Made by a program: the position numbers and the translations under genes. From NCBI GenBank assembly GCA_050117315.1, contig JASFMY010000197.1, forward strand, positions 1-6,642: DNA of 6,642 bases, in the 5' to 3' direction. Source of the stretch: JANQIV01 sp050117315. Lineage in GTDB: Bacteria > Bacteroidota > Ignavibacteria > Ignavibacteriales > Melioribacteraceae. Position 1 is the stretch's first letter; each line of letters opens with the position of its first letter. The notes under the pieces were generated by a model, which was given only the letters and a program-made list of their open reading frames with translations, ran no database searches and was not told the origin of the DNA. Below, piece after piece: positions 1 through 6,087 of the stretch.

Positions 1-1056
1 TAACGGCATATGGAATAGACCTGTTATGGGGCCCTGTTTCGGGAGCAGACGGATATAATGTTTATAGGTCAACAAGTTCGGGAGGTACTTATTCTTATAT
101 TGGAAGTAATAACAGTAATTCGGAATATGAAGATGAAGACGTTGAGCCCGGCACCACTTATTATTACAAAATCAGCGCGTATAATTCTTACGGAGAATCC
201 GAACCAGCCGGACCAATTTCTGGAACAACCCTTGTCATACCTTATCCAACTCCGTCAATTACGAGTATTACGACTTTATCGAGTAGTTCAATAAAAATTA
301 CCTGGACGGATGTAAATGAAGAAAGATCATACGGAGTAAGTAGGGCCAACAGTTTAGATGATTATTTTGTTGTTATTGGATCGACAGAAGCAGATGTAAC
401 GGAATATATAGATACCGACTTATCGCCTAATACGAAGTATTATTATAAAATTATTGCATCAAATGCTAATGGTCATTCTCCCTACTCGGAACCTGATTCT
501 GCTTTAACTTTGCTTTCAACACCCTCAGGTTTTTATGTGGAAATGGTAACGGCATATGGAATAGACCTGTTATGGGGCCCTGTTTCGGGAGCAGACGGAT
601 ATAATGTTTATAGGTCAACAAGTTCGGGAGGTACTTATTCTTATATTGGAAGTAATAACAGTAATTCGGAATACGAAGACGTGGAACCCGGCACCACTTA
701 TTATTACAAAGTCAGCGCGTATAATTCTTACGGAGAATCCGAACCAGCCGGACCGATTTCCGGAACAACCCTTGTCATACCTTATCCAACTCCGTCGATT
801 ACAAGTATTACAACTTTGTCCATTGGTTCAATAAAAATAACCTGGTCGGATATAAATGAAGAAGATCGTTACAATATAACAAGAGCAACTAACCTCGAAG
901 ATTATTTTGCTGCTATAGGATCAACGGGGGCAGACGTAACGGAATATACGGATACCAGCGCAGCGCCTAATACAAAATATTATTATAAAATTATTGCATC
1001 AAATGCTAACGGTCATTCACCCTACTCGGAACCTGATTCATCTGTAACATTTTCAG
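1..1056 (+). repeat. Tandem direct repeat, about 546/540 bp, encoding a pair of FN3 domains
   Basis: Base 1 aligns with base 547. The first copy fills 1-546 and the second runs to about 1056. Bases 1-127 and 547-673 are identical by eye. After that the second copy lacks six bases (an ED codon pair near 131-140) and shows mainly third-position changes up to about 290. The second FN3 module of the pair is clearly more diverged at protein level (SSSSIKITWTDVNEE against SIGSIKITWSDINEE). The phase stays in frame, so the unit adds about 180 residues. The first copy probably began before the window, so the true copy number is unknown. A third, more diverged relative of the odd-numbered modules lies at about 1053-1314 (IDLLW, GYNVYRS, GTTYYYKVS). 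Confidence 0.92.
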
Positions 1057-3905
1057 GAATACCCCAGAGTTTTATTGTAGAAATCGTTAGCTATTCATCT
1101 ATAGATTTATTATGGGACAGTATAGAGGGTGCCCTGGGATATAATGTTTATAGGTCGGATACGGAAACGGGAACATATTCACTTATAGGTACCAACACAA
1201 AAAACGAATATGAAGATATTGATCTTCCCTACGGCACAACTTATTACTATAAAGTAAGCTCATACACTTCAGGAGGTGAATCTCCTAAAGCCGGTCCAAT
1301 TGAAGGGACAACTAAACCCTCAAGACCGTTAAATGTACAGGTTTCAGTTGATTCGGTTAACTCATCAATAAATATAACATGGGAAAGTGTTTACGGCGCT
1401 TCCGGTTATAAGATTCATAGGGCAATAAAATATACCGGCGACGATAGCCTTATTGCTGATGTTGGTGATAGTGTTCTGGAGTTTACGGATCAAAATATAT
1501 CGTCGCTTGATACAAATTATTGCTACACAGTGTATGCTTACAACGCTGGCGGAAATTCAAGACCGTCAACTACAGCATGTTCAATTATTGATGAAGATTT
1601 ACCCGAACCCATTGATAGTTTGGAAGCTTTTACACTTACAAGTCAATCAATAAAGGTTACATGGTATAATCCTAATAGCGAAAACGGCTTTAGGATTTAT
1701 AGAGATACCCTGGAAAACGGTAATTATGAGCTTTTGTACGAAGCAACTTTACCTGTTAATAAGTATAGCTTGATAGATGATGAATTGGAACCAAACACAA
1801 CCTATTATTATAAAATGTCGGCTTACAACGCTGCGGGAGAGTCCGAATTAGTAGGCCCGGTTTCAGCAACAACACTGGCAGCGGGTGATTTCCCGGTTAA
1901 GATAATGAATTTCGATCCTCCACTTAATGAAGGGAGAGAGCCGCTCGACTTAAAAGTTTATTATAAAATCACATTCCCGGGGACCTTAAAATTCTATTCA
2001 AATGACTCACTCTATTGTGAAGAGGTTAAAGAAGTGGAAGGTACATATTTTTATATTTTTAACAATTTAAAAAAGGGTTTGAAAACCATTAAAATAGAAT
2101 TATACAGTATAAACGGAGATTATACCGATATAGAAAATTACGAAGTTCACTCATGCAGAAAGAAAACAATAAAATATGATTACGATAATATGGGCAATAT
2201 AATAGAAATTACTGCGGATAGTTTATTTACATTTAAATACGAATATGATTCTCAAGGAAGGCTGGATAAAGTAAAAACCATAGGCCCAAACTCAACTGAA
2301 ACACTTGAAGCCGATTACACATACAACAATGCCGACCAGGTATCGAACCTGCAACCCGGAAACTTGCAACCTGTAACCTACGGTTATAATACCGATAGGG
2401 GATGGCTTGAAACAATTACACACGGAGCTGATGCATTTTCGGAAAATTTAACATATTTTAAAAACGGCAATATTGAAACCCAAACAATAAGCAACACTGC
2501 TTTTACCGGAGGTTATACTTACACTTATGTTTATGATGATATGAACAGACTTACGAATGCAAACACGGCCTTAACCGATGCAACGGAAAGTTATACATAC
2601 AATGACGACGGTTCAATACTTACCAAAATCAGCACGGACAAAGAAATGACTTATACCTACGCATCGGGTAAACATAGGCTTAAAAAGATAAACATAAACG
2701 GAAGTGACAGTTATTATGCTTATGATCACAAGGGCAACATCTACGGCGGGGATGGTATTTTAATGGAATATAATTTTAGAAACCAGCCCACTGCCATGAC
2801 TAACATGAACCTGGAAAAGTATTTGTATACATATAACAGCAGCGGTGAAAGAATAGAAAAAATAAAAGAAAACGATAGCACTACAGCAGGTACTTTGTCC
2901 GAGGGAGACTATTACCTGAGAGATTATACAGGCAGGGAACTTGTAATATATGATAATAAAACCGGGGAGGCCAAGAGCGCAAATATTTACGGTAACGGTT
3001 TGGTTGGAAGAATTGAAATAAACGAAACCGAAGAAGAAAGATTTTACTATCTAAAAGACCACCTTGGCAGCATAAGAACAACACTTGATGAGTACGGAGC
3101 AATTGTAAGTGCACAAGATTATTATCCCTACGGGGAAATAATACGTAATTATATAAACGGCGTGTTGATAGACAAATATAAGTTTACCGAAAAAGAAAGA
3201 GATGAAGAAAGCGGTTATGATTATCTACTTGCCCGTTATTATGATAGTAAACTTGGGATGTGGTTGAGTGTTGATCCTTTGGCTCATTTACGCCCGGGAC
3301 TATCACCTTACAATTATGTTCAGAATAATCCATTAATTAGATTTGATCCAACAGGCATGTTTGACGAAGGGACAGAGGATAAGATCAGTACCGGATATCC
3401 GGCGATAGATTATATCTTAGCATTGCTGCAAGGACAATTGCAACAAACCAAAGACAATGCAGAAACAACAATTAAAGAAGCACCGGAGAAAATGGTAAAA
3501 GCCGGTATTAAAGTAGCAGATGTAGCATCAGACGCATCAACGTTAGTAGCTTTTGGAGGGATACTTTTTGCTCCTGTAACAGAAGGAGCTTCATTAGTCA
3601 TAACTGCGAAAGCATTAACAGCAGGGACTATAGCCGATGCATCTTCGACAGTGCTAAAGGGAACTGATGCCGCTTTTTTTGATGGTTCAACTGATGCCTT
3701 TACAGAACAAGCAATAAAGTTAGCTATTAATGTGGGAGGTGGAAGATTACTTGATAACGTAGCTACAAAAGTTGTGACTAGAACAGGGTTAAACAATGTT
3801 TTGTTTAGAAGTGCGTCAACAAAAAGATTTGTAAGTAACAGTTTCGGTTATACTGTTGAAGCAGTAAGAGATGCAACTAAAATATCAATAGGATTTAGGT
3901 TCTAA
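1..3905 (+). CDS. FN3-RHS polymorphic toxin, 5' end outside window (1300 residues visible)
   Basis: The reading frame is open from base 3 (visible residue n begins at base 3n) to TAA at 3903-3905. No stop separates the left edge from the TTG/ATG codons near 510-545, so an internal start there is rejected and the gene is partial. Domain order by visible residue: FN3 modules at about 1-79 (partial), 80-169, 170-259, 260-350, 351-438, 439-529 and 532-628, each with the TYYYK / NTKYYYK strand motif; an Ig-like all-beta linker at 630-716; RHS/YD repeats at about 722-960 (YDYDNMGN, YEYDSQGR, YVYDDMNR, YNSSGER); RHS core with KDHLG at 1018-1022, KERDEESGYDY and LARYYDSKLG near 1062-1084, and DPTG at 1115-1118; variable tip 1119-1300. 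RHS proteins form a beta-shell that encloses a C-terminal toxin, and DPxG-type motifs mark the junction where it is released. The FN3 array is inferred to be an extracellular stalk or adhesive part. The N-terminus, and so the secretion route, is not visible. The immunity candidate follows after one base. Confidence 0.93.
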   Translation, partial: TAYGIDLLWGPVSGADGYNVYRSTSSGGTYSYIGSNNSNSEYEDEDVEPGTTYYYKISAYNSYGESEPAGPISGTTLVIPYPTPSITSITTLSSSSIKITWTDVNEERSYGVSRANSLDDYFVVIGSTEADVTEYIDTDLSPNTKYYYKIIASNANGHSPYSEPDSALTLLSTPSGFYVEMVTAYGIDLLWGPVSGADGYNVYRSTSSGGTYSYIGSNNSNSEYEDVEPGTTYYYKVSAYNSYGESEPAGPISGTTLVIPYPTPSITSITTLSIGSIKITWSDINEEDRYNITRATNLEDYFAAIGSTGADVTEYTDTSAAPNTKYYYKIIASNANGHSPYSEPDSSVTFSGIPQSFIVEIVSYSSIDLLWDSIEGALGYNVYRSDTETGTYSLIGTNTKNEYEDIDLPYGTTYYYKVSSYTSGGESPKAGPIEGTTKPSRPLNVQVSVDSVNSSINITWESVYGASGYKIHRAIKYTGDDSLIADVGDSVLEFTDQNISSLDTNYCYTVYAYNAGGNSRPSTTACSIIDEDLPEPIDSLEAFTLTSQSIKVTWYNPNSENGFRIYRDTLENGNYELLYEATLPVNKYSLIDDELEPNTTYYYKMSAYNAAGESELVGPVSATTLAAGDFPVKIMNFDPPLNEGREPLDLKVYYKITFPGTLKFYSNDSLYCEEVKEVEGTYFYIFNNLKKGLKTIKIELYSINGDYTDIENYEVHSCRKKTIKYDYDNMGNIIEITADSLFTFKYEYDSQGRLDKVKTIGPNSTETLEADYTYNNADQVSNLQPGNLQPVTYGYNTDRGWLETITHGADAFSENLTYFKNGNIETQTISNTAFTGGYTYTYVYDDMNRLTNANTALTDATESYTYNDDGSILTKISTDKEMTYTYASGKHRLKKININGSDSYYAYDHKGNIYGGDGILMEYNFRNQPTAMTNMNLEKYLYTYNSSGERIEKIKENDSTTAGTLSEGDYYLRDYTGRELVIYDNKTGEAKSANIYGNGLVGRIEINETEEERFYYLKDHLGSIRTTLDEYGAIVSAQDYYPYGEIIRNYINGVLIDKYKFTEKERDEESGYDYLLARYYDSKLGMWLSVDPLAHLRPGLSPYNYVQNNPLIRFDPTGMFDEGTEDKISTGYPAIDYILALLQGQLQQTKDNAETTIKEAPEKMVKAGIKVADVASDASTLVAFGGILFAPVTEGASLVITAKALTAGTIADASSTVLKGTDAAFFDGSTDAFTEQAIKLAINVGGGRLLDNVATKVVTRTGLNNVLFRSASTKRFVSNSFGYTVEAVRDATKISIGFRF
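3153..3318 (+). repeat. RHS core segment repeated downstream at 4276-4441
   Basis: This is the intact-gene copy of the direct repeat, offset 1123 bases from the orphan fragment. It covers KYKFTEKERDEESGYDY through SPYNY. The two homology tracts could support recombination that would delete the current tip and immunity gene and join the core to what follows 4441. Confidence 0.88.
3357..3902 (+). other. Variable C-terminal toxin tip of the RHS protein (182 residues)
   Basis: Residues 1119-1300 follow the DPTG motif that ends the RHS core, which is where polymorphic toxins switch to a non-conserved effector domain. The tip begins with a polar, helical-looking stretch (about 1119-1178, rich in Q, K, E). 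It then has two weakly hydrophobic Ala/Gly-rich segments (about 1181-1193 and 1195-1211), a GTDAAFFDGS motif, a GGGRL turn, and a basic, aromatic end finishing GFRF. I see no nuclease, deaminase, ADP-ribosyltransferase or peptidase motif. The Ala/Gly-rich middle resembles pretoxin or membrane-active regions in style only. Because the adjacent immunity candidate is a membrane protein, the target may be the inner membrane. That is an inference, and the activity is unknown. Confidence 0.7.
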
Positions 3906-3906
3906 A

Positions 3907-4146
3907 ATGGTTGGGAAAGATGAGCTTGCCAAAAAAATAAGAATATTCTTGGAAGATTTGGGAATAGACCCTTTCTACGCAGTAACAGTTTTTTGTATTC
4001 TAATATCTTTAAGCTATTGGAATCATTATAAAAATTGGAAAACTATTGAAGGTTGGAGAAAAGGATTAGCCGGATCAGCATTGTTTGCGACATTAATCTT
4101 ATCAATGATAAGTATATTGAGATTACTTGGGGTCATAAATCTCTAA
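3907..4146 (+). CDS. Small two-helix membrane protein, probable immunity protein for the RHS tip
   Basis: This 79-residue ORF starts at ATG 3907, one base after the toxin stop, and ends with TAA at 4144-4146. The tight spacing suggests translational coupling; no strong ribosome binding site is visible. The protein has a charged N-terminus (KDELAKKIR), a hydrophobic segment at about 21-38 (AVTVFCILISLSYW), a basic aromatic loop at 39-53 (NHYKNWKTIEGWRKG) and a second hydrophobic segment at about 54-71 (ALFATLILSMISIL). No signal-peptide cleavage site or catalytic motif is seen. In rhs loci the gene directly after the toxin normally encodes the cognate immunity protein. Membrane-embedded immunity proteins usually accompany toxins that act on or through the inner membrane. 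The family is not recognised by name, so immunity rests on position, size and topology. Confidence 0.8.
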   Translation: MVGKDELAKKIRIFLEDLGIDPFYAVTVFCILISLSYWNHYKNWKTIEGWRKGLAGSALFATLILSMISILRLLGVINL

Positions 4147-4158
4147 GATTAACAAACG

Positions 4159-4186
4159 AGGCTGTTACGAGAAAAAGTGGCAGCCT
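4159..4186 (+). terminator. AGGCTG/CAGCCT hairpin after the immunity gene, terminator-like
   Basis: Bases 4159-4168 pair with 4177-4186 over ten positions (two of them G-U) around an eight-base A-rich loop. It lies 12 bases after the immunity stop. AGGCTG...CAGCCT stems are common at gene ends in Bacteroidota. There is no proper T-tract after the stem (gagaatta), so efficient Rho-independent termination is uncertain. A hairpin with the same outer arms and the same loop length occurs at 5849-5876. Confidence 0.5.
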
Positions 4187-4191
4187 GAGAA

Positions 4192-4229
4192 TTACGTAAC
4201 CGCCCAAAAGACGGCGGGCGCAAGCTGCT
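4192..4229 (+). repeat. Intergenic repeat module, copy 1 (TTACGTAAC plus GC hairpin)
   Basis: The sequence runs TTACGTAAC, then CCGCC (4200-4204) pairing with GGCGG (4213-4217) around an AAAAGA-containing loop, then GGGC and AGCTGCT. It aligns with 5905-5942 (TTACATAAC, CCCGCC, AAAAGA, GGCGGGC, AGGCTGCT) with only small indels. The two copies share no coding capacity. Each is followed by a fragment of a RHS gene. Confidence 0.7.
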
Positions 4230-4241
4230 TATTTATTTTCA

Positions 4242-4271
4242 AGGCAGTCATGAACCACTTCATGACCGCTT
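4242..4271 (+). repeat. Perfect 8-bp inverted repeat, GTCATGAA/TTCATGAC
   Basis: Bases 4247-4254 pair with 4259-4266 around a four-base loop (ccac). One A/C mismatch then leads to further pairing (4242-4245 with 4268-4271, one G-U). No T-tract follows. The hairpin ends about five bases before RHS homology begins at 4276, so it may mark a junction, or it may be an operator or an RNA structure. Its function is unknown. Confidence 0.6.
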
Positions 4272-4275
4272 CTGA

Positions 4276-4473
4276 ATAAACGGCATGTTGATAGACAAAT
4301 ATAAATTTACTGAAAAAGAAAGGGATGAAGAAAGCGGTTATGATTATGTACTTGCCCGTTATTATGATAGTAAACTTGGTATTTGGCTGAGTGTTGATCC
4401 AATGGCGGATAAATATCCGGGTTGGAGTCCGTATAAATATATATGGCTTCATAGCCAAAAGTACTTTCCTTGA
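4276..4473 (+). pseudogene. Displaced 3' fragment of the RHS core (orphan tip cassette)
   Basis: Bases 4276-4441 repeat 3153-3318 of the intact gene, with eight mismatches by eye over the first 122 or so bases. The frame reads LIDKYKFTEKERDEESGYDY, then VLARYYDSKLGIWLSVDP, then MADKYPGWSPYKY. The usual NNP..DPTG ending is missing: after SPYKY the sequence leaves the family and stops at about 4473. An ATG at 4285 could start translation, but the product would be a headless core fragment. Rhs loci commonly carry such orphan core-plus-tip pieces, which can be recombined onto the main gene through the shared core. This one has apparently lost its junction motif, so it is probably a decayed cassette. 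The substitutions are mostly conservative (LL to VL, GM to GI), so it came from a related core or diverged after duplication. Confidence 0.85.
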
Positions 4474-4480
4474 TATTACG

Positions 4481-4789
4481 TTGACAACTCTTTCATTAAA
4501 AACCAACAAACTAACTACTGGGGAGATCTATTCATTATTGGCTGATGAAGCTGGCTTTAAATCATTAACGGAAAAAAAAGCATTTGGATTACCTATTGCC
4601 ACTTATGCTGATATAGATTTACAAACAAATGAGCCTGTTCAAGGAACGGATAATAGATTTATTATGATTCACCCTGCTCTTGAAGCACTATTGAAAAATG
4701 AATATGGTTACTCACAAGAAGAAGTTGATAATTTTTTTGATGAACAGTTGCAGAAAGAAAAAGATGAATTTTTGGAAACTATTAAATAA
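4481..4789 (+). CDS. Small acidic hypothetical protein or remnant of an orphan tip/immunity gene
   Basis: The frame is open upstream to 4391, but that part only overlaps the RHS fragment in another phase. The first plausible start after the RHS homology is TTG at 4481, giving about 102 residues. There is no convincing ribosome binding site and no ATG until late in the frame (IMIHP region). The protein has no membrane segment, no signal peptide and no cysteine. It has the stretch GLPIATYADIDLQTNEPVQG and a strongly charged, probably helical C-terminus (SQEEVDNFFDEQLQKEKDEF). An acidic soluble protein after a RHS tip could be an immunity protein, or the tail of a toxin whose joint to the RHS core was lost by deletion and frameshift at about 4441-4480. 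I do not recognise the family. The next gene starts 23 bases downstream. Confidence 0.4.
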   Translation: MTTLSLKTNKLTTGEIYSLLADEAGFKSLTEKKAFGLPIATYADIDLQTNEPVQGTDNRFIMIHPALEALLKNEYGYSQEEVDNFFDEQLQKEKDEFLETIK

Positions 4790-4812
4790 AAAATAAATAA
4801 TCGGGTTAAGCT

Positions 4813-5790
4813 ATGTTAAAAGAATTAGTGATAATTTTGATTCTGTTTTCACCCTTACTTTCTTGTAAGAAAGATAGACAAGGGATTAATTTAGATAGTA
4901 ATGATTCAAAGATTATTTATATAGAAGCTAATTCGGAAAAAGGAATAGGTAGCGGCAGTTTTGGTGAAATAGTAATAATGGAACTGAATTCTAAGAAGAA
5001 GTATTTTTTAACAAATAATAGCAGTTATGAAAAAGAACCTATATGGGGTCCAAATGAAAGCATCATTATTTTTCTAACTAATAGAATGAATAATCAAGAA
5101 AGTAGCAATTTCAAAGGAATTTCAGGGCCCTATAGTATATTTTCTTATGATCTCAAAACAAACGATCAGTACGAAATCGAGGTGCCATTTCAGCATGAAA
5201 AGCCAGAGTATTTAAGAAGGACAATTTCTGATATAAATTGGCTTGGCAAAAGGAATTGGATAATTTTTAGAACAAGTAATAATACAGTTTATAAATATTC
5301 TATGTTAGACGAATTTTTGGGTATAATAGAAGAATTTGATGAAGAAAATTTTTCCGATTTTCACATGATTATGAACTTAAAATGCTCACCAGATGAAGAC
5401 CTTATCGCATTTAATTATTTGAATACGGATGTAATTGGGAAAGCTGGCCTATGTGTATATAATATTAATGATAGCACAAATAATATCATACCCATCTCTC
5501 GCATAACCAAATTCTTAGACTGGTCAACTGATAATAAAAGATTACTCTTTTATGAATCAAAAATAATCAAAGAGTATAATCTTCAAGATGGTTCGATTAA
5601 CATTGTATTTGAACCTGAATCCAACATTCGTATTAGTGAATGTCATGCAATAAATGATACAAGTTTTGTTTTGCTTGCAAGCTTTAAAAACCAAACAAAT
5701 GAGGTTGCACTTTTAAATAATTTGACAAAAAAATTAATATGGCTAACAAACGATAAAATGGAAAAAAAGTATTTAGATATAGCTAAATAG
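4813..5790 (+). CDS. Lipoprotein with TolB/WD40-like beta-propeller repeats
   Basis: This 325-residue protein starts at ATG 4813 and ends in tandem stops (TAG TAG). Residues 1-17 form a lipoprotein signal peptide (basic K3, hydrophobic core, LLSC lipobox), making C18 the predicted lipidated cysteine. The mature part is rich in strands with propeller-type repeats: PIWGPNESIIIFLTNR (76-91), INWLGKRNWIIFRTS (141-155), CSPDEDLIAFN (191-201) and LDWSTDNKRLLFYES (235-249). The last blade seems to pair KKLIWLTND (306-314) with the similar early KKKYFLTNN (61-69). The pattern W-x-P-(D/N)-x-x-x-I-x-F matches TolB-like PD40 repeats, which usually bind proteins or peptides. No catalytic residues are evident. 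It lies behind an orphan RHS tip, so it could be a lipoprotein immunity factor or an unrelated cargo gene. No strong ribosome binding site is seen. Confidence 0.85.
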   Translation: MLKELVIILILFSPLLSCKKDRQGINLDSNDSKIIYIEANSEKGIGSGSFGEIVIMELNSKKKYFLTNNSSYEKEPIWGPNESIIIFLTNRMNNQESSNFKGISGPYSIFSYDLKTNDQYEIEVPFQHEKPEYLRRTISDINWLGKRNWIIFRTSNNTVYKYSMLDEFLGIIEEFDEENFSDFHMIMNLKCSPDEDLIAFNYLNTDVIGKAGLCVYNINDSTNNIIPISRITKFLDWSTDNKRLLFYESKIIKEYNLQDGSINIVFEPESNIRISECHAINDTSFVLLASFKNQTNEVALLNNLTKKLIWLTNDKMEKKYLDIAK

Positions 5791-5848
5791 TAGCAGCTGA
5801 AAAAAACATATAAACAATTTTTACCATACGAGGCAAATATCTCGGATT

Positions 5849-5876
5849 AGGCTGTCACTAAGTTGAGTGTCAGCCT
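5849..5876 (+). terminator. AGGCTG/CAGCCT hairpin after the lipoprotein gene, terminator-like
   Basis: Bases 5849-5858 pair with 5867-5876 (nine pairs and one T/T mismatch) around an eight-base loop, followed by ggtttt. The outer arms and loop length match the hairpin at 4159-4186, while the inner positions differ. The short T-run makes it a better terminator candidate than the first copy. It lies 58 bases after the lipoprotein stop. Confidence 0.55.
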
Positions 5877-5904
5877 GGTTTTAACTGACATTATGAAGCG
5901 AGCC

Positions 5905-6074
5905 TTACATAACCCGCCCTAAAAGAATGGCGGGCAGGCTGCTACGTGTTATGCGAGCACCTCACCTACCTCGCTCCGCCGAGGCTATGCGAAGGCGAGG
6001 GAATAAATAGCGTTCCTCCCCGCTGGAAAGAGCGGGACAAGCCGGTGAGGCTTCAGCATAAACGCGTTATGTAA
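5905..6074 (+). repeat. About 170-bp nested inverted-repeat element (branched structure; attC-like, MITE-like or ncRNA)
   Basis: The ends TTACATAAC (5905-5913) and GTTATGTAA (6066-6074) are perfect inverted repeats. Inside them are a GC hairpin, CCCGCC 5913-5918 with GGCGGG 5929-5934 (sharing base 5913 with the outer arm), and a long arm in which TTATGC 5949-5954 pairs with GCATAA 6056-6061 and CCTCACC 5960-5966 pairs with GGTGAGG 6044-6050. Within the arm are two more hairpins: CCTCGC 5969-5974 with GCGAGG 5995-6000, and CCCGCT 6019-6024 with AGCGGG 6031-6036. No ORF is present and GC is well above the flanks. Outer AAC...GTT ends with imperfect internal pairing recall integron attC sites, but the consensus RYYYAAC/GTTRRRY is not met exactly. 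A palindromic mini-element or a structured RNA is equally possible. The left end is shared with 4192-4229. Confidence 0.65.
5976..6000 (+). repeat. REP-like palindrome related to the 6352-6387 insertion
   Basis: The run CCGCCGAGGCTATGCGAAGG, continuing to GAGG at 6000, matches the left and right parts of the palindrome inside the RHS remnant (CCGCCGAAGCCAT, GGCGAAGGAGG), allowing for a shorter middle. This suggests a dispersed palindromic sequence family in this genome. It overlaps one hairpin of the larger element. Confidence 0.5.
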
Positions 6075-6087
6075 ACGCTGCACAAAG

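Noticed and set aside
58..294. Small plus-strand ORF, and a near-identical one at 604-834
   Set aside because: Both are shadows in another frame of the duplicated FN3 region. Their similarity only reflects the DNA repeat.
3410..3796. 128-residue minus-strand ORF opposite the toxin tip
   Set aside because: It is antisense to a well-supported coding region, has low-complexity Ala/Ser/Val composition expected from the opposite strand, and has no start context or family motif.
510..3905. A 1131-residue protein starting at the TTG at 510
   Set aside because: The same frame is open without a stop back to base 3 and encodes FN3 domains there, so 510 is an internal codon of a larger gene.
4192..4509. 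105-residue minus-strand ORF over the intergenic repeat and RHS fragment
   Set aside because: It covers hairpins and antisense RHS sequence and shows no recognisable protein pattern.
4192..6074. CRISPR array or phage attachment sites as an explanation of the repeats
   Set aside because: There are only two copies of the intergenic module, not regularly spaced, with genes between them. No cas, integrase or tRNA gene is visible.
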